A stretch of DNA of 64,000 nucleotides from assembly GCA_947499955.1 (NCBI GenBank), contig CANMQI010000001.1, positions 186,001 through 250,000 on the forward strand. The letters are read 5' to 3'. A program made the position numbers and the translations under genes. Shown in pieces: positions 9,255-19,549 of this stretch (the stretch's first letter is position 1; the number at the start of each line of letters is the position of its first letter). Below the pieces are notes generated by a model, which ran no database searches, was not told where the DNA came from, and saw only the letters and a list, made by a program, of their open reading frames with translations. This DNA is from an uncultured Granulosicoccus sp. Lineage in GTDB: Bacteria; Pseudomonadota; Gammaproteobacteria; Granulosicoccales; Granulosicoccaceae.

Positions 9255-10685
9255 TTACGCGGTGCCGACCATTCGGGAAACGACCGTCAGAACAGGCCCT
9301 GTTTCCAGTTGATCAACGGTGTCCGACACCTGGCTCACCCAATCATCATTGGTGAACAGACTATCCGGGACACCCGGGATACCAGCCAGACTGGCGACTC
9401 TTTGCCTCATGGGGCTGTCAGACTCGATGATCGACTTCAATTCCGCGAGCAAGGGATCGCTACCTTCGATGACCGCTCCCTGCTCATTCTCTCCCTGGAG
9501 GTAGCGAATCCACAATGCCGTGGCCAACACATAGGTATCCGCTGGCATTCCCCTGGAGAGGCGGATAGACGCCGGCATGAATATTCTCTGTGGCATCTTC
9601 TGACTACCGTCCATGGCGATCTGCAGGCAACGATGATCGATTGCCGGATTTTCAAAGCGCGTCAGCAGCTTCGCTCTGTAGCTATCAGAGTCAGCGGCAT
9701 CGACACCTTCGAGTGTGTCGGCGGCAAATCGCATGTGCCTATCCACCAGAGCTCGATAGACAGGCTCTTGCATGACATCACGAACCGCAGGCAATCCTGT
9801 CACAGCCCCGAGATAGGCAATCAATGAGTGGGCACCGTTGAGCATGCGCAGCTTCATGTCCTCGAATGGCGCGACATCATCGACGAACTGCACGCCGGCC
9901 AGTTCCCAGGCGGGGCGTGGTCCGGCGAAATCATCCTCGATGACCCATTGACTGAAAGGCTCGGTTTCTATGGCTGCAGGGTCGGCCCGTCCCGACAGAG
10001 TGCGCGCCAACTCGAGTGTTCCCTTGCTGGCTGCCGGTGTTATCCGATCAACCATGGAATCGGGAAATCGGCAGTTCTGCTCGATCCAGCTCGCGAGTTC
10101 TTCATCCATCAAGCCTGCATACTCGAGCACTATTCGACGTAGCAGCTTGCCATTGGCCGGAAGATTGTCACAGGAGAGAATCGACAATCCTGTACCACCC
10201 TGTGCGTGACGCCTCTGCAGGCCGGCCACCAGGATGCCTGGCAGGGAGCGAGCCTGCTGCGCATTGGCCAGGTCGTGGATGATCAGTGGGTCATCGCGAT
10301 TCAGATGGCGGTCAGTACCACTGAAGCAGTAGCCTTTTTCAGTCACGGTAACACTCACCACATGGACAGCCGGTGCCGCTATTCGCTCGATGACCGCTTC
10401 AGGCATATCGGGCAGGCAGAGCACCTCCCGGATAACCGACATTTCGTGCAGTACCGGACCGTCTGCTCGTTGTTCGATCAATGAATATCGACCGTCATTG
10501 GCGATCATCTGACTGGCCAGGTCGCGGCTGCGCATGGCCACGGCACTGATCCCCCAATCACCACCGGCACATCCAATGGCAGCTTCGGTATATCTCGCCT
10601 GGTGGGCACGATGGAATGCGCCGAGTCCGAGATGGACGATGCCAATGGCAAGTTCGGCAGGTAGTGTCGATGGTGTATAGCTCAT
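9255..10685 (-). CDS. Mannitol dehydrogenase / fructuronate reductase family oxidoreductase
   Basis: 476 residues. The N-terminal Rossmann segment IGIVHLGLGAFHRAHQA and the catalytic-region motif KLRMLNGAHSLIAYLG, with the conserved Lys, are typical of the long-chain polyol dehydrogenase family (UxuB, MtlK, UxaB). The length fits the family (E. coli UxuB 486). Substrates in the family are mannitol/fructose or mannonate/fructuronate, and the sequence does not let me choose. No sugar transporter or other hexuronate gene lies nearby, so it stands alone between gpsA and the peroxidase gene, with 114 bp to gpsA. Confidence 0.82.
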   Translation of the reverse strand: MSYTPSTLPAELAIGIVHLGLGAFHRAHQARYTEAAIGCAGGDWGISAVAMRSRDLASQMIANDGRYSLIEQRADGPVLHEMSVIREVLCLPDMPEAVIERIAAPAVHVVSVTVTEKGYCFSGTDRHLNRDDPLIIHDLANAQQARSLPGILVAGLQRRHAQGGTGLSILSCDNLPANGKLLRRIVLEYAGLMDEELASWIEQNCRFPDSMVDRITPAASKGTLELARTLSGRADPAAIETEPFSQWVIEDDFAGPRPAWELAGVQFVDDVAPFEDMKLRMLNGAHSLIAYLGAVTGLPAVRDVMQEPVYRALVDRHMRFAADTLEGVDAADSDSYRAKLLTRFENPAIDHRCLQIAMDGSQKMPQRIFMPASIRLSRGMPADTYVLATALWIRYLQGENEQGAVIEGSDPLLAELKSIIESDSPMRQRVASLAGIPGVPDSLFTNDDWVSQVSDTVDQLETGPVLTVVSRMVGTA

Positions 10686-10799
10686 GTCTGTAGATTACAC
10701 CAAAGCTGCTCTCCATCAAACGCAGGTCCGCAAGGGTGTGGCACATCGATTTCGATAAACCGATTCCCGACAAACACCAACGCGCGAGCCGATGCTCGC

Positions 10800-11870
10800 T
10801 CAGGCATGCTCCCCGCCAGCGCCCAGTTCTCGACTGAGCAATGCCTCAACGGCATCCCTGGGGTCGACACCATCGACGACAACACGGTATATCTGTTCGA
10901 TGATCGGCATACGCACACCGAGTCGTTGAGCCTGTTCATAAACAGCCCGCGCCGCGCCAACTCCTTCCACAACCTGACCTATTTCATCTGCTGCCTCCGC
11001 AATGCTCTTGCCGGAGGCCAGTGCCAGCCCCATCCGACGATTGCGGGACTGGTTATCCGTGCAGGTCAGAACCAGATCTCCCATGCCGGCCAGACCGACA
11101 AACGTTTCAGCCCGCGCACCCATTGCAAGACCCAGACGCGAAAGTTCTCGTAGCCCGCGGTTGATCAAGGCAATGCGAGCATTGGCGCCGAACCCCAGGC
11201 CATCTGACAATCCCGCCCCGATGGCCAGAGCATTCTTGACGGCCCCGCCTATTTCCACTCCCACCATGTCTTCCGAGGTATAGGCAATGAAATTTCGGGT
11301 TCGCAGGGCTGCCGCCATTCGCGCAGACCATTGGGGATTGGAGCCTGCAACGGTTATGGCGGTTGGCAAGCCCGCCCCTACTTCGAGAGCGAAAGTGGGT
11401 CCCGAGACGACAGCATAGTTCGTGCATTCCGGTAGCAGCTGGTGGGCCAGCTGATGCGGTAACAGACCGGTACTCAGTTCGAATCCCTTGGTAGCCCACG
11501 CCAGTTCCAGATCCTGCAACTTCTCGCCTTGAGTGACTTTCAGGGGTTCCAGAACATGCCGAAAGGCGTGGCTGGGCACCGAAATCAGTATTCGGCCGGC
11601 ATTCCCGACAGCCCTGCCCCAATCGGCCTCGACGACCAGATTGGCCGGTAGTGAACACCCCGGCAGGTAGCGTTCATTGCTGCGATCTCGTTGCATCTGC
11701 TGCATCAGGACGGTATCCCGCCCCCAGAGTGTCACCTGCTCACTGCCGGCACGTGCCAGCTGTATGGCCAGAGCGGTGCCCCAGGAACCCGCACCGATCA
11801 CTGTGATGGGCGGTTGTGTGGAGCCTGTCATCGCCTCATCGCACGTGGTTTCGGTATCACTGTCGCTCAT
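10800..11870 (-). CDS. gpsA: NAD(P)-dependent glycerol-3-phosphate dehydrogenase
   Basis: 356 residues from ATG 11870, placed after AGGATGAT; a GTG at 11912 would add 14 polar residues. Rossmann motif VIGAGSWGTALA, the GpsA signature with catalytic Lys (EIGGAVKNALAIGAGL), and ANARIALINRGL identify the enzyme that makes sn-glycerol-3-phosphate from dihydroxyacetone phosphate for phospholipid synthesis in the cytosol. About 20 residues precede the Rossmann fold, which is longer than in E. coli. It lies on the minus strand behind the rplQ terminator, so it needs its own promoter. Confidence 0.95.
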   Translation of the reverse strand: MSDSDTETTCDEAMTGSTQPPITVIGAGSWGTALAIQLARAGSEQVTLWGRDTVLMQQMQRDRSNERYLPGCSLPANLVVEADWGRAVGNAGRILISVPSHAFRHVLEPLKVTQGEKLQDLELAWATKGFELSTGLLPHQLAHQLLPECTNYAVVSGPTFALEVGAGLPTAITVAGSNPQWSARMAAALRTRNFIAYTSEDMVGVEIGGAVKNALAIGAGLSDGLGFGANARIALINRGLRELSRLGLAMGARAETFVGLAGMGDLVLTCTDNQSRNRRMGLALASGKSIAEAADEIGQVVEGVGAARAVYEQAQRLGVRMPIIEQIYRVVVDGVDPRDAVEALLSRELGAGGEHA

Positions 11871-12071
11871 ATCATCATCCTGCTCAATGGGTTGCGCTTG
11901 TCGGAAAGGCACACTGGCGCAGCTACCCGCCCGCAGCCGCCACCTCGTGAAGCGAGCCCTGTTCCAACTATTCGACTTGTTCCGTCACGACGATGATAGC
12001 CCGGCGTCCGATCTGAACAAAGTCATTACTGCCTGTTTGCTACGGCTCTGCTTCCCCCGGAAACGAAAAAA

Positions 12072-12098
12072 GGCCCGCGCTTTTGCAAGCAGCGGGCC
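12072..12098 (-). terminator. Rho-independent terminator after rplQ
   Basis: On the minus strand GGCCCGC pairs with GCGGGCC around a 13-nt loop and is followed by CTTTTTTCGTTT. It lies 40 nt past the rplQ stop and closes the ribosomal gene cluster. Confidence 0.9.
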
Positions 12099-12137
12099 TC
12101 TCTTCTGATCAACCATCAAGGATGGTCGGCAATCTGA

Positions 12138-12503
12138 CTATACTTCGCTACGCTCAACGAACTCGATGATGGCCATAGGCGCATTGTCACCGGGGCGCAT
12201 GCCGCACTTGAGAATACGCGTGTAGCCACCTGGACGGTTGGCAAAACGAGGACCCAGTACGCCGAACAACTTGCCTACGGCTGCCTTGTCGCGCAGACGA
12301 TCAAACGCCTGACGACGCTTGGCAACATTGTCCTGCTTCGCATTGGTGATCATCGGCTCGATGACCTTGCGCAGCTCCTTGGCTTTCGGCACGGTAGTCG
12401 TGATTGACTCGTGCTCTACCAAAGACGCTGCCATGTTGCGAAACATGGCCTTGCGATGGCTGGAATTACGGTTGAGCTTGCGCCCGCTCTTACGATGTCT
12501 CAT
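12138..12503 (-). CDS. rplQ: 50S ribosomal protein L17
   Basis: 121 residues starting [17 protein letters not shown], the L17 signature (E. coli 127). L17 sits near the peptide exit tunnel of the large subunit. It is the last gene of the alpha operon, 15 nt after rpoA, and is followed by a strong terminator. It ends in a short acidic EFVERSEV tail rather than the longer E. coli end. Confidence 0.98.
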   Translation of the reverse strand: MRHRKSGRKLNRNSSHRKAMFRNMAASLVEHESITTTVPKAKELRKVIEPMITNAKQDNVAKRRQAFDRLRDKAAVGKLFGVLGPRFANRPGGYTRILKCGMRPGDNAPMAIIEFVERSEV

Positions 12504-12518
12504 GTTCTTGTCTCGTTC

Positions 12519-13511
12519 CTACTTGACCATCTCGCGTTGCTTCTGCAACTCGGGTGGTGGCCAGTTTTCAAGGCGCATGCCTAGTGATAGAGCCTGCTGA
12601 GCCAGTACGTCCTTGATCTCTGTCAGGGATTTCTTGCCCAGATTTGGCGTTTTCAACAATTCAACTTCTGTACGCTGAATCAGATCACCTATGTAGTAGA
12701 TGTTCTCCGCCTTCAGGCAGTTGGCTGAACGTACGGTCAGTTCCAGATCGTCCACAGGACGCAGCAGAATCGGATCGATATCAGAAGCCTGCTCCTCTTC
12801 CTGGGTCTGTGTCTCGGCTTTCAGGTCAACGAAGACTGAAAGCTGTTCCTGCAGAATGGTCGCCGCCTTGCGGATGGCTTCTTCAGGATCAATCGTACCG
12901 TTGGTCTCGAGATCGACAATCAACTTGTCCAGATCGGTACGCTGCTCTACTCGTGCACTTTCCACGTTGTAGGCAACACGGTGAACCGGGCTGAATGAGG
13001 AGTCAATCTGCAAGGTACCGATGGGTCGGCTTTCGCCTTCCTCAAGAGTACGATGAGACGCAGGTTCATAGCCTCGTCCGACGCGCGCACGAAGTGTCAT
13101 GTTCAGATTGACATCACCTGTCAGATGACAGATAACGTGATCCGGATTGATGATTTCGATATCGTGATCCAGCGTGATGTCGCCAGCCGTGACCACACAA
13201 GGTCCCTGCTTGACCAACTTCAGGTTCGCTTCGTCTTTCGCGTGCATCACGATGGACACACCTTTGAGATTCAGCAGGATATCGAGAACATCTTCCTGAA
13301 CGCCTTCCATGGTGGTGTACTCATGCAGTACACCTTCGATTTCCGCCTCATAGAAGGCGGCACCGGGCATGGATGACAACAGGATACGGCGCAACGCATT
13401 ACCCAGCGTATGGCCGAACCCACGTTCCAATGGCTCGAGCGTGACCTTCGCATGATTTGCGTTGGACGCCGACACATCGACGATACGTGGCTTCAAGAAT
13501 TCAGTTTGCAT
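12519..13511 (-). CDS. rpoA: RNA polymerase subunit alpha
   Basis: 330 residues from ATG 13511 (a TTG three codons earlier is in frame); [13 protein letters not shown] matches the E. coli start. The N-terminal domain (residues 1-235) assembles beta and beta'. The C-terminal domain contains [14 protein letters not shown], keeping the Arg, Asn, Cys and Lys used for UP-element and activator contact, and ends in GMRLENWPP. It lies in the conserved rpsD-rpoA-rplQ order, but 90 nt separate it from rpsD and hold a strong hairpin. Confidence 0.98.
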   Translation of the reverse strand: MQTEFLKPRIVDVSASNANHAKVTLEPLERGFGHTLGNALRRILLSSMPGAAFYEAEIEGVLHEYTTMEGVQEDVLDILLNLKGVSIVMHAKDEANLKLVKQGPCVVTAGDITLDHDIEIINPDHVICHLTGDVNLNMTLRARVGRGYEPASHRTLEEGESRPIGTLQIDSSFSPVHRVAYNVESARVEQRTDLDKLIVDLETNGTIDPEEAIRKAATILQEQLSVFVDLKAETQTQEEEQASDIDPILLRPVDDLELTVRSANCLKAENIYYIGDLIQRTEVELLKTPNLGKKSLTEIKDVLAQQALSLGMRLENWPPPELQKQREMVK

Positions 13512-13543
13512 GGCATTCAACGTAATTCAACCCCTATATGTTA

Positions 13544-13569
13544 GTGGAGCAGCCAGATCGCTGCTCCAC
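13544..13569 (-). promoter_or_regulatory. Perfect 9-bp hairpin between rpsD and rpoA
   Basis: GTGGAGCAG and CTGCTCCAC form a perfect 9-bp inverted repeat around an 8-nt loop in the 90-nt rpsD-rpoA spacer. On the minus strand it is followed by TAACATATAGGGG, not a U-run, so a simple terminator is unlikely. An mRNA-stability element, attenuator or S4-responsive site is possible by inference. Confidence 0.6.
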
Positions 13570-13601
13570 CCTAAAGCTGTAACAAGCAAGCAGACGATCG
13601 C

Positions 13602-14222
13602 TTACTTCGAGTACAGCTCCACAACCAGAGATTCGTTGATCTCGGCTGGCAGATCCGCACGGTCAGGGACTGCCTTGAACATGCCTTCGAATTTCTTTGC
13701 GTCGACTTCGATCCAGCCTGGCAGACCGCGCTGCTGAGCCAGTTGAAGAGCATCGGCGATACGGGCTTGTTTACGGGCCTTCTCACGGATCGTGATAACC
13801 TGGTTCGGTTGAACCTGGTAAGAAGCAATGTTGACGATCTTGCCGTCTACCATGACCGACTTGTGTGATACCAGCTGACGAGCTTCGGCACGTGTAGAGC
13901 CGAATCCCATGCGGTACACAACATTGTCCAGTCGTTGCTCGAGCAGGGACAACAGGTTTTCACCTGTAGAGCCCTTGCGTGCAGCGGCGGATTTGTAGTA
14001 GTTACGGAACTGCTTCTCCAGCACACCATACATACGGCGTACTTTCTGCTTTTCACGCAGCTGGATGGCATAGTCCGACGGACGACCACGCTTGGCGCCT
14101 TGCATGCCTGGAGGTGTCTCCAGGTTGCACTTTGACTCGAGCGGACGAATACCTGATTTCAGGTACAGGTCGGTGCCTTCTCGGCGGCTCAGTTTGCACT
14201 TGGGGCCTATATATCTAGCCAC
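13602..14222 (-). CDS. rpsD: 30S ribosomal protein S4
   Basis: 206 residues, the same length as E. coli S4. The start is GTG 14222, with GCAGGAG 8 nt upstream. [16 protein letters not shown] and the S4 RNA-binding domain ([26 protein letters not shown]) are clear. The N-terminal region lacks the four-Cys zinc knuckle, so this is the Cys-poor form. S4 is a primary 16S binder and, in E. coli, the translational repressor of the alpha operon. Confidence 0.98.
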   Translation of the reverse strand: MARYIGPKCKLSRREGTDLYLKSGIRPLESKCNLETPPGMQGAKRGRPSDYAIQLREKQKVRRMYGVLEKQFRNYYKSAAARKGSTGENLLSLLEQRLDNVVYRMGFGSTRAEARQLVSHKSVMVDGKIVNIASYQVQPNQVITIREKARKQARIADALQLAQQRGLPGWIEVDAKKFEGMFKAVPDRADLPAEINESLVVELYSK

Positions 14223-14275
14223 GGTTCACACTCCTGCTGTTCTTCAAGTCTTGTCGATGGAATACGCGAGTCATC

Positions 14276-14659
14276 TCACACACGGCGCTTTTTCGGCGGA
14301 CGGCAACCGTTGTGTGGGATTGGCGTGACATCAAGGATGCTGCTGATCTTGAAGCCGACGTTGTTCAGCGAACGAACTGCTGAATCACGACCAGGACCAG
14401 GGCCCTTGACGTGTACGTCGATGTTCTTCAGACCGTATTCCTTGGCTGCTTCGCCAGCACGCTCTGCAGCCACCTGGGCGGCAAAGGGTGTGCTCTTGCG
14501 TGAACCACGAAAACCTGAACCACCGGCAGTGGCCCATGACAGAGCATTGCCCTGTCGATCAGTGATCATGACAATCGTGTTATTGAACGATGCATGAATG
14601 TGGGCAATACCGTCAGTGACGGTACGGCGAACCTTCTTCTTGGTGCTACTAGCTGCCAT
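14276..14659 (-). CDS. rpsK: 30S ribosomal protein S11
   Basis: 127 residues (E. coli 129). Contains [19 protein letters not shown], the conserved [16 protein letters not shown] loop and the terminal [12 protein letters not shown]. It is part of the small-subunit platform at the mRNA exit. It is separated by 11 nt from rpsM upstream and by 53 nt from rpsD downstream. Confidence 0.98.
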   Translation of the reverse strand: MAASSTKKKVRRTVTDGIAHIHASFNNTIVMITDRQGNALSWATAGGSGFRGSRKSTPFAAQVAAERAGEAAKEYGLKNIDVHVKGPGPGRDSAVRSLNNVGFKISSILDVTPIPHNGCRPPKKRRV

Positions 14660-14670
14660 AACTTTCTCTA

Positions 14671-15027
14671 TTAACGCTTGAGCGGTCTACGCGGACCTTT
14701 GCGCGTGCGCGCATTGGTCTTCGTACGTTGACCGCGAAGGGGTAAGCCCCGACGATGGCGAATTCCACGGTAACAACCGAGGTCCATCAGACGCTTTATG
14801 TTCATCGAAACATCGCGACGCAAGTCGCCTTCGACTGTAAATTTTCCTACTTCCGTTCGCAGGCTCTCGATCTCGACTTCCGAGAGATTTCGAACCTTGA
14901 CATCTGGCGCCACACTCGCCGCATCACAAATCTGACGCGCTCGTGTTCTTCCGATACCGTAAATCGATGTCAATGCGATCCAGGTATGCTTCTGGACCGG
15001 AATGTTAATGCCGGCAATACGTGCCAT
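14671..15027 (-). CDS. rpsM: 30S ribosomal protein S13
   Basis: 118 residues, as in E. coli. Starts [19 protein letters not shown] and ends in the basic tail [16 protein letters not shown] that reaches the P-site tRNA. The [16 protein letters not shown] segment is diagnostic. It is the first gene of the classical alpha group and follows rpmJ by 26 nt. Confidence 0.98.
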   Translation of the reverse strand: MARIAGINIPVQKHTWIALTSIYGIGRTRARQICDAASVAPDVKVRNLSEVEIESLRTEVGKFTVEGDLRRDVSMNIKRLMDLGCYRGIRHRRGLPLRGQRTKTNARTRKGPRRPLKR

Positions 15028-15053
15028 GCTTATCTCCGCCTAAGTATTTTTAA

Positions 15054-15167
15054 CTAACCCTGACGCTGCTTGTGTCGGGTGTCAGTACAAATGACGCGAA
15101 TCACGCCCTTGCGCTTGACAACCTTGCAGTTGCGACAGATCTTCTTCACTGATGCTCTGACTTTCAT
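15054..15167 (-). CDS. rpmJ: 50S ribosomal protein L36 (zinc-binding form)
   Basis: 37 codons read directly from the minus strand: ATG at 15167, stop TAG at 15054-15056. The product begins [17 protein letters not shown] and has Cys11, Cys14, Cys27 and His32, the C-C-C-H zinc ribbon of L36. It lies between secY and rpsM exactly as in other gammaproteobacteria. Confidence 0.95.
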   Translation of the reverse strand: MKVRASVKKICRNCKVVKRKGVIRVICTDTRHKQRQG

Positions 15168-15228
15168 TGTGCTTCTTCTCCAGATAAGGAAATGCCGATC
15201 GGATAACGCTGACAGGGGCACGCCTGCC

Positions 15229-16569
15229 TCAGCGTGCTCCTTTCGGAACTCCCTTGGTACCTTGCTTCTTCATCAAGCCTTCGTACTGATGGCTCATCAT
15301 GTGTGCTTGTGCCTGACCAACAAAATCCATGACCACCACGACAATGATCAGCAAGGACGTACCACCAAAGTAGAAGGGTACATTCCAGAACAGGATCAGG
15401 AACTCGGGCAGCAGGCAAACGAGCGTTATATACAACGCGCCGTAAAAGGTCAACCGTGTCAGCACACCATCGATGTATCGGGCTGTTTTCTCGCCTGGGC
15501 GGATACCGGGAATGAACGCACCCGATTTCTTCAGATTATCCGCTGTTTCCTTGGCGTTGAACACCAGGGCAGTATAGAAAAAACAGAAAAAGATTATTGC
15601 CGACGCATACAAGAGTATATAGACCGGCTGGCCTGGTTGCAGCGTTGACACGATGGTGTTGAGAAAAGAATTTGAATTACTGGTGGCAATGTCACCCAGA
15701 GTTGCCGGAAACAGGATGATGCTTGAGGCAAAAATGGGAGGAATGACACCAGCCATGTTCAATTTCAACGGCAGATGGCTTGTCTGGGCTGCAAACATCT
15801 TGCGGCCCTGCTGTCGCTTTGCGTAATTGACAGTGATACGTCGCTGACCACGTTCGACAAACACAACGAAGGCCGTTACCGCGATCACCATCGAGAACAA
15901 CAGAATGACAACAAAATAACCCAACTCACCCGTACGTGCCAATTGCAGGGTTCCGCCAATGGCAGCCGGCAATCCTGCAACAATGCCTGTAAAGATGATG
16001 ATGGAAATACCGTTACCGATGCCACGCTCGGTGATCTGCTCACCCAGCCACATCAGGAACATGGTACCTGTCACCAGCGTTATCGCCGCTGTCAGCACAA
16101 AGCCGGGACCGGTCAGGAACACGACACTCTGACCGTTCGCACCCTGGTTCTGCAAGGCAATGGCAATACCGATTGCCTGTACCGAAGCCAGTATCAGCGT
16201 GCCGTAACGCGTGTACTTGGTAATGACGCGTCGACCACTCTCGCCTTCCTTGCGCAGCTGTTCAAGCTGCGGAATGACGTGAGTCATCAACTGCATGATG
16301 ATCGAAGCAGAGATATAAGGCATGACACCCAGCGCGAATAGAGACATACGCGACAGGGCACCACCTCCGAACATGTTCAACATGCCCAGAATGCCACCAC
16401 TCTGCTGATCAAACAGATCCGCCATGACTCGCGGATCAACACCGGGAATGGTGATGTGCGAGCCAGTGCGGAAGATGATCATCGCAAACAGGACGAACAA
16501 CAGGCGCGAGCGCAGCTCGGCGGTACCGCCGAGACCAGACAACGCAGGCTTGTTCTTGTCAGCGGCCAT
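15229..16569 (-). CDS. secY: Preprotein translocase subunit SecY
   Basis: 446 residues from ATG 16569 ([15 protein letters not shown]), 4 nt after rplO; a longer in-frame extension into rplO is not supported. About ten membrane spans. The cytoplasmic loop [23 protein letters not shown], the loop [16 protein letters not shown] and the later [16 protein letters not shown] are the SecY signatures. Forms the SecYEG channel in the inner membrane. The C-terminal tail ([16 protein letters not shown]) is short and basic, as usual. Confidence 0.97.
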   Translation of the reverse strand: MAADKNKPALSGLGGTAELRSRLLFVLFAMIIFRTGSHITIPGVDPRVMADLFDQQSGGILGMLNMFGGGALSRMSLFALGVMPYISASIIMQLMTHVIPQLEQLRKEGESGRRVITKYTRYGTLILASVQAIGIAIALQNQGANGQSVVFLTGPGFVLTAAITLVTGTMFLMWLGEQITERGIGNGISIIIFTGIVAGLPAAIGGTLQLARTGELGYFVVILLFSMVIAVTAFVVFVERGQRRITVNYAKRQQGRKMFAAQTSHLPLKLNMAGVIPPIFASSIILFPATLGDIATSNSNSFLNTIVSTLQPGQPVYILLYASAIIFFCFFYTALVFNAKETADNLKKSGAFIPGIRPGEKTARYIDGVLTRLTFYGALYITLVCLLPEFLILFWNVPFYFGGTSLLIIVVVVMDFVGQAQAHMMSHQYEGLMKKQGTKGVPKGAR

Positions 16570-16573
16570 GATC

Positions 16574-17041
16574 TTAGCTTGCAGCCGCGCTGTCACCCGG
16601 TGCAGCAGGTTCCGTGACGGACCCGCCAGCAGCTTCGATAGCAGCCTTGGCACCCTGGGTCACACGACAACCAGTAACGGTGCAAGGTGTGCTGACCTGG
16701 CCGGACAGAATGATCTTGACTGTCTTGGTCTGCAGAGGCACGAGACCAGCCGCAATCAAGGACTCAACGTTGACGTTGCCGCCTTCGATGCTGGCAATTT
16801 CATGCAAGCGGACTTCAGCGTAATGCCGAGCCATGCGTGAGGTGAAGCCGAACTTCGGCAGACGACGCTGGATAGGCATCTGTCCACCTTCAAAACCGAC
16901 CTTGTGCCAGCCGCCGGAACGTGACTTCTGACCCTTGTGGCCACGGCCACAGGTCTTGCCGCTTCCAGATCCGATGCCGCGACCTACACGGTTACCGACC
17001 TTGCGGCTGCCAGCCGCTGGTTTCAGATTATTGAGACTCAT
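16574..17041 (-). CDS. rplO: 50S ribosomal protein L15
   Basis: 155 residues (E. coli 144). The Gly-rich N-terminal stretch [20 protein letters not shown] and [18 protein letters not shown] are diagnostic. The extra length is an Ala/Pro/Ser-rich C-terminal tail ([12 protein letters not shown]) that looks disordered. An 81-nt spacer with a hairpin separates it from rpmD, which is long for this operon. Confidence 0.97.
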   Translation of the reverse strand: MSLNNLKPAAGSRKVGNRVGRGIGSGSGKTCGRGHKGQKSRSGGWHKVGFEGGQMPIQRRLPKFGFTSRMARHYAEVRLHEIASIEGGNVNVESLIAAGLVPLQTKTVKIILSGQVSTPCTVTGCRVTQGAKAAIEAAGGSVTEPAAPGDSAAAS

Positions 17042-17071
17042 GACGTAAGCTCTTGTCTGTCATTTCGATAA

Positions 17072-17098
17072 GGGCGAGCGACAACATGCCACCCGCCC
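17072..17098 (-). promoter_or_regulatory. Hairpin in the rpmD-rplO spacer
   Basis: On the minus strand GGGCGGGTG pairs with CGCTCGCCC over 9 bp including two G-U pairs, with a 9-nt loop. It is followed by TTATCG rather than a U-run. It is 30 nt upstream of the rplO start; the function is unknown. Confidence 0.45.
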
Positions 17099-17122
17099 GG
17101 AAAATTGATATGAAGAACTGCT

Positions 17123-17311
17123 TTATGCAGGTTCTTCAACGCGCAACATGTAGTACGCCTTGTTGATCATGCCGCGGTTTTCAGGCGTGTCGATGACTTC
17201 GACTGTCTGATGCATACGGCGCAGTCCGAGACCACGAACGCTTGCCTGATGATTCTTCAGACGACCGTTCATGCTCTTGACCAGCGTGACCTTGAGAGTT
17301 TTGCCGCTCAT
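17123..17311 (-). CDS. rpmD: 50S ribosomal protein L30
   Basis: 62 residues from ATG 17311, chosen because AAAGGAGAG is 5 nt upstream; the longer open frame is not needed. [32 protein letters not shown] and the C-terminal [14 protein letters not shown] match L30 (E. coli 59). One nucleotide separates it from the rpsE stop. Confidence 0.96.
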   Translation of the reverse strand: MSGKTLKVTLVKSMNGRLKNHQASVRGLGLRRMHQTVEVIDTPENRGMINKAYYMLRVEEPA

Positions 17312-17312
17312 C

Positions 17313-17822
17313 TTACTCTCCTTTGATCTCTGCGACTGTCTTGCCACGCTTCGCAGCAACAGTCTCAGGGCTCTGCATTGTGCTCAGGCCATTGATGGTG
17401 GCGCGAACAACGTTGATCGGATTGTTGGTGCCAATGATCTTTGCAAGAACATTGCGTACACCTACCGCTTCGAAGACTGCGCGCATGGCGCCGCCAGCGA
17501 TGATTCCAGTACCTTCAGAGGCTGGTTGCATGTACACCCGTGCAGCGCCATGACGGCCCTTCAGGGGGTACTGCAGAGTGCCATCGTTCAGGGAAACCGT
17601 CTTCATGTCACGACGGGCCTTTTCCATAGCCTTCTGAATAGCCAAAGGTACTTCTCGTGCCTTGCCGTAGCCAAGCCCGACTCTGCCGTTGCCGTCGCCG
17701 ACAACTGTCAGTGCGGTGAAACCGAACTGACGACCGCCCTTGACGACTTTCGCCACGCGGTTGATGGTGACCAGCTTTTCGATGTAGCCGTCACTGCTTT
17801 GATTGTAATCGTTCTGTGCCAT
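17313..17822 (-). CDS. rpsE: 30S ribosomal protein S5
   Basis: 169 residues (E. coli 167). The [19 protein letters not shown] double-stranded RNA-binding region and [23 protein letters not shown] are the S5 signatures; the [19 protein letters not shown] core follows. S5 helps decoding accuracy and mRNA unwinding. It sits between rplR and rpmD in the spc order. Confidence 0.98.
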   Translation of the reverse strand: MAQNDYNQSSDGYIEKLVTINRVAKVVKGGRQFGFTALTVVGDGNGRVGLGYGKAREVPLAIQKAMEKARRDMKTVSLNDGTLQYPLKGRHGAARVYMQPASEGTGIIAGGAMRAVFEAVGVRNVLAKIIGTNNPINVVRATINGLSTMQSPETVAAKRGKTVAEIKGE

Positions 17823-17887
17823 ACTTTTTTACCGAGTCCCGTGGTTCTGGCTGTACTAGGACAGCCTTGCCGCAATCTGCGCCGTAA

Positions 17888-18241
17888 TCAGAATTTCAGA
17901 CCGTTTTCACGGGCTGCATCGGCCAGCGCTTTCACACGACCATGGTATTTGAAGCCAGCGCGGTCGAAAGCGACCTGGCTGACGCCAGCTGCTGTTGCTT
18001 TCTCGGCGATGCTCTTGCCGACAGAAACTGCGGCATCGACATTTCCACCATTCGGCATCGAACCACGCAGGTCCTTGCTGACTGATGAAGCAGAAGCCAG
18101 TACGCGACTGCCATCGGCATCGATGACCTGGGCATAGATATGCCGAGGCGTACGATGAACCGTAAGGCGAGGCACGCTGAGCTCGCGGATCTTGGCGCGT
18201 GTGCGCTTGGCACGACGCAGACGACTAGTTTTCTTATCCAT
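17888..18241 (-). CDS. rplR: 50S ribosomal protein L18
   Basis: 117 residues, equal to E. coli. The basic N terminus ([16 protein letters not shown]) and the C-terminal [21 protein letters not shown] are typical. Binds 5S rRNA with L5 in the central protuberance. A 65-nt gap leads to rpsE. Confidence 0.98.
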   Translation of the reverse strand: MDKKTSRLRRAKRTRAKIRELSVPRLTVHRTPRHIYAQVIDADGSRVLASASSVSKDLRGSMPNGGNVDAAVSVGKSIAEKATAAGVSQVAFDRAGFKYHGRVKALADAARENGLKF

Positions 18242-18265
18242 TCTCGATTGCTCTTCTGCGCTGCT

Positions 18266-18799
18266 CTACTTCTTCTTGGCTTCTTTCATGGCGACGAACT
18301 CGTCGACATACCGCACACCCTTGCCCTTGTAAGGCTCTGGTGGACGATAACCACGAATGTCAGCGGCGACCTGACCAACGACCTGCTTGTTGGTACCACT
18401 GACCACGATCTCGGTCTGACTCGGCGTTTCCACAGTGATGCCATCAGGCACCTTGTGAACTACCGGGTGTGAAAAACCGAGTGTCAGGTTCAGATTGCTG
18501 CCCTGAGCCTGCGCACGATAACCCACTCCACGCAATTCGAGTTTCTTCTGGAAACCAGTGCTGACACCTGTTACCAGGTTGTTCAGCAGCGAACGCATGG
18601 TGCCGGTCATTGCAACGGACTTCTGATCCGTACGGCTTGTCTTGACACCCAGAACACCATCTTCCAGGGATGCCGTGACGTCGTTGTGCAGAGTCATCGA
18701 CTCTTGGCCCTTGGGGCCTTTTGCACTGACTGCCTGACCATTGATTGTGACCTCGACGCCCTTAGGCACCTCGATCGGTTGTTTTGCTACGCGTGACAT
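18266..18799 (-). CDS. rplF: 50S ribosomal protein L6
   Basis: 177 residues, equal to E. coli. Contains VSRVAKQPIEVPKGVEV near the start, the two repeated domains and the C-terminal signature PEPYKGKGVRY. It lies near the sarcin-ricin loop and factor-binding site. Confidence 0.98.
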   Translation of the reverse strand: MSRVAKQPIEVPKGVEVTINGQAVSAKGPKGQESMTLHNDVTASLEDGVLGVKTSRTDQKSVAMTGTMRSLLNNLVTGVSTGFQKKLELRGVGYRAQAQGSNLNLTLGFSHPVVHKVPDGITVETPSQTEIVVSGTNKQVVGQVAADIRGYRPPEPYKGKGVRYVDEFVAMKEAKKK

Positions 18800-18822
18800 T
18801 GTTTTATTCTCCGGCTCGCCGC

Positions 18823-19218
18823 TTAACTGACGGTGCAGATGATTTCGCCACCAAAACCCTGGGCGCTGGCTTGTTTGCCGGTCATCACACCATGGGACGT
18901 GGAGACGACTGCAATACCCAGCCCGCCGAGTACTTCAGGGATAGAGTTGGCACCCGAATACTGACGCAGACCTGGGCGACTGATGCGCTTGATCTTGTCG
19001 ATAACGGGCTTGCCATCGAAATACTTCAATGTAACGGTCAGAGTCGGTTTGCCATCGACGACTTCAGTACTGAAGCCGGAAACGTAACCTTCATCCTGCA
19101 ATACCTGCGCGACGCTGGACTTCAGCTTCGCTGCGGGCATGGATACCGATACCTTACGCGCCTGCTGACCGTTACGAATACGGGTCAGCATGTCGGCTAT
19201 GGGGTCAGACATACTCAT
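18823..19218 (-). CDS. rpsH: 30S ribosomal protein S8
   Basis: 131 residues (E. coli 130). [19 protein letters not shown] supports the ATG at 19218. The C-terminal [19 protein letters not shown] is the S8 motif. In E. coli S8 represses the spc operon by binding rplE mRNA; I did not resolve the equivalent site here. Confidence 0.98.
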   Translation of the reverse strand: MSMSDPIADMLTRIRNGQQARKVSVSMPAAKLKSSVAQVLQDEGYVSGFSTEVVDGKPTLTVTLKYFDGKPVIDKIKRISRPGLRQYSGANSIPEVLGGLGIAVVSTSHGVMTGKQASAQGFGGEIICTVS

Positions 19219-19230
19219 GTGTTAGATCTC

Positions 19231-19536
19231 CTACCAGCTCGCCTTGACCAGACCCGGAACATCTCCGCGCATGGCTGCTTCACGAAGCTTGTTACGGCTC
19301 AGGCCAAATTTACGGTAATAGCCATGAGGCCTACCAGTGATACGGCAGCGATTACGCTGACGAGCCGGTGATGAATCACGCGGCAGTTTCTGCAAAGCGG
19401 TAACCGCTTCCATTTTCTCTTCGAAGCTGACTTCTTCAGAGACGATCGTTTCTTTCAGTGCAGCCCGCTTGTCAGCGAATTGCTTTACCAATTTTGTTCG
19501 CTTGTTCTCGCGAGCAATCATTGATTTCTTTGCCAT
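19231..19536 (-). CDS. rpsN: 30S ribosomal protein S14 (zinc-free long form)
   Basis: 101 residues, the length of E. coli S14. [16 protein letters not shown] at the start and [21 protein letters not shown] near the C-terminal end are clear. The CxxC pairs of the short zinc form are absent. It lies between rplE and rpsH. Confidence 0.98.
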   Translation of the reverse strand: MAKKSMIARENKRTKLVKQFADKRAALKETIVSEEVSFEEKMEAVTALQKLPRDSSPARQRNRCRITGRPHGYYRKFGLSRNKLREAAMRGDVPGLVKASW

Positions 19537-19549
19537 GAATGTCGCGCTC

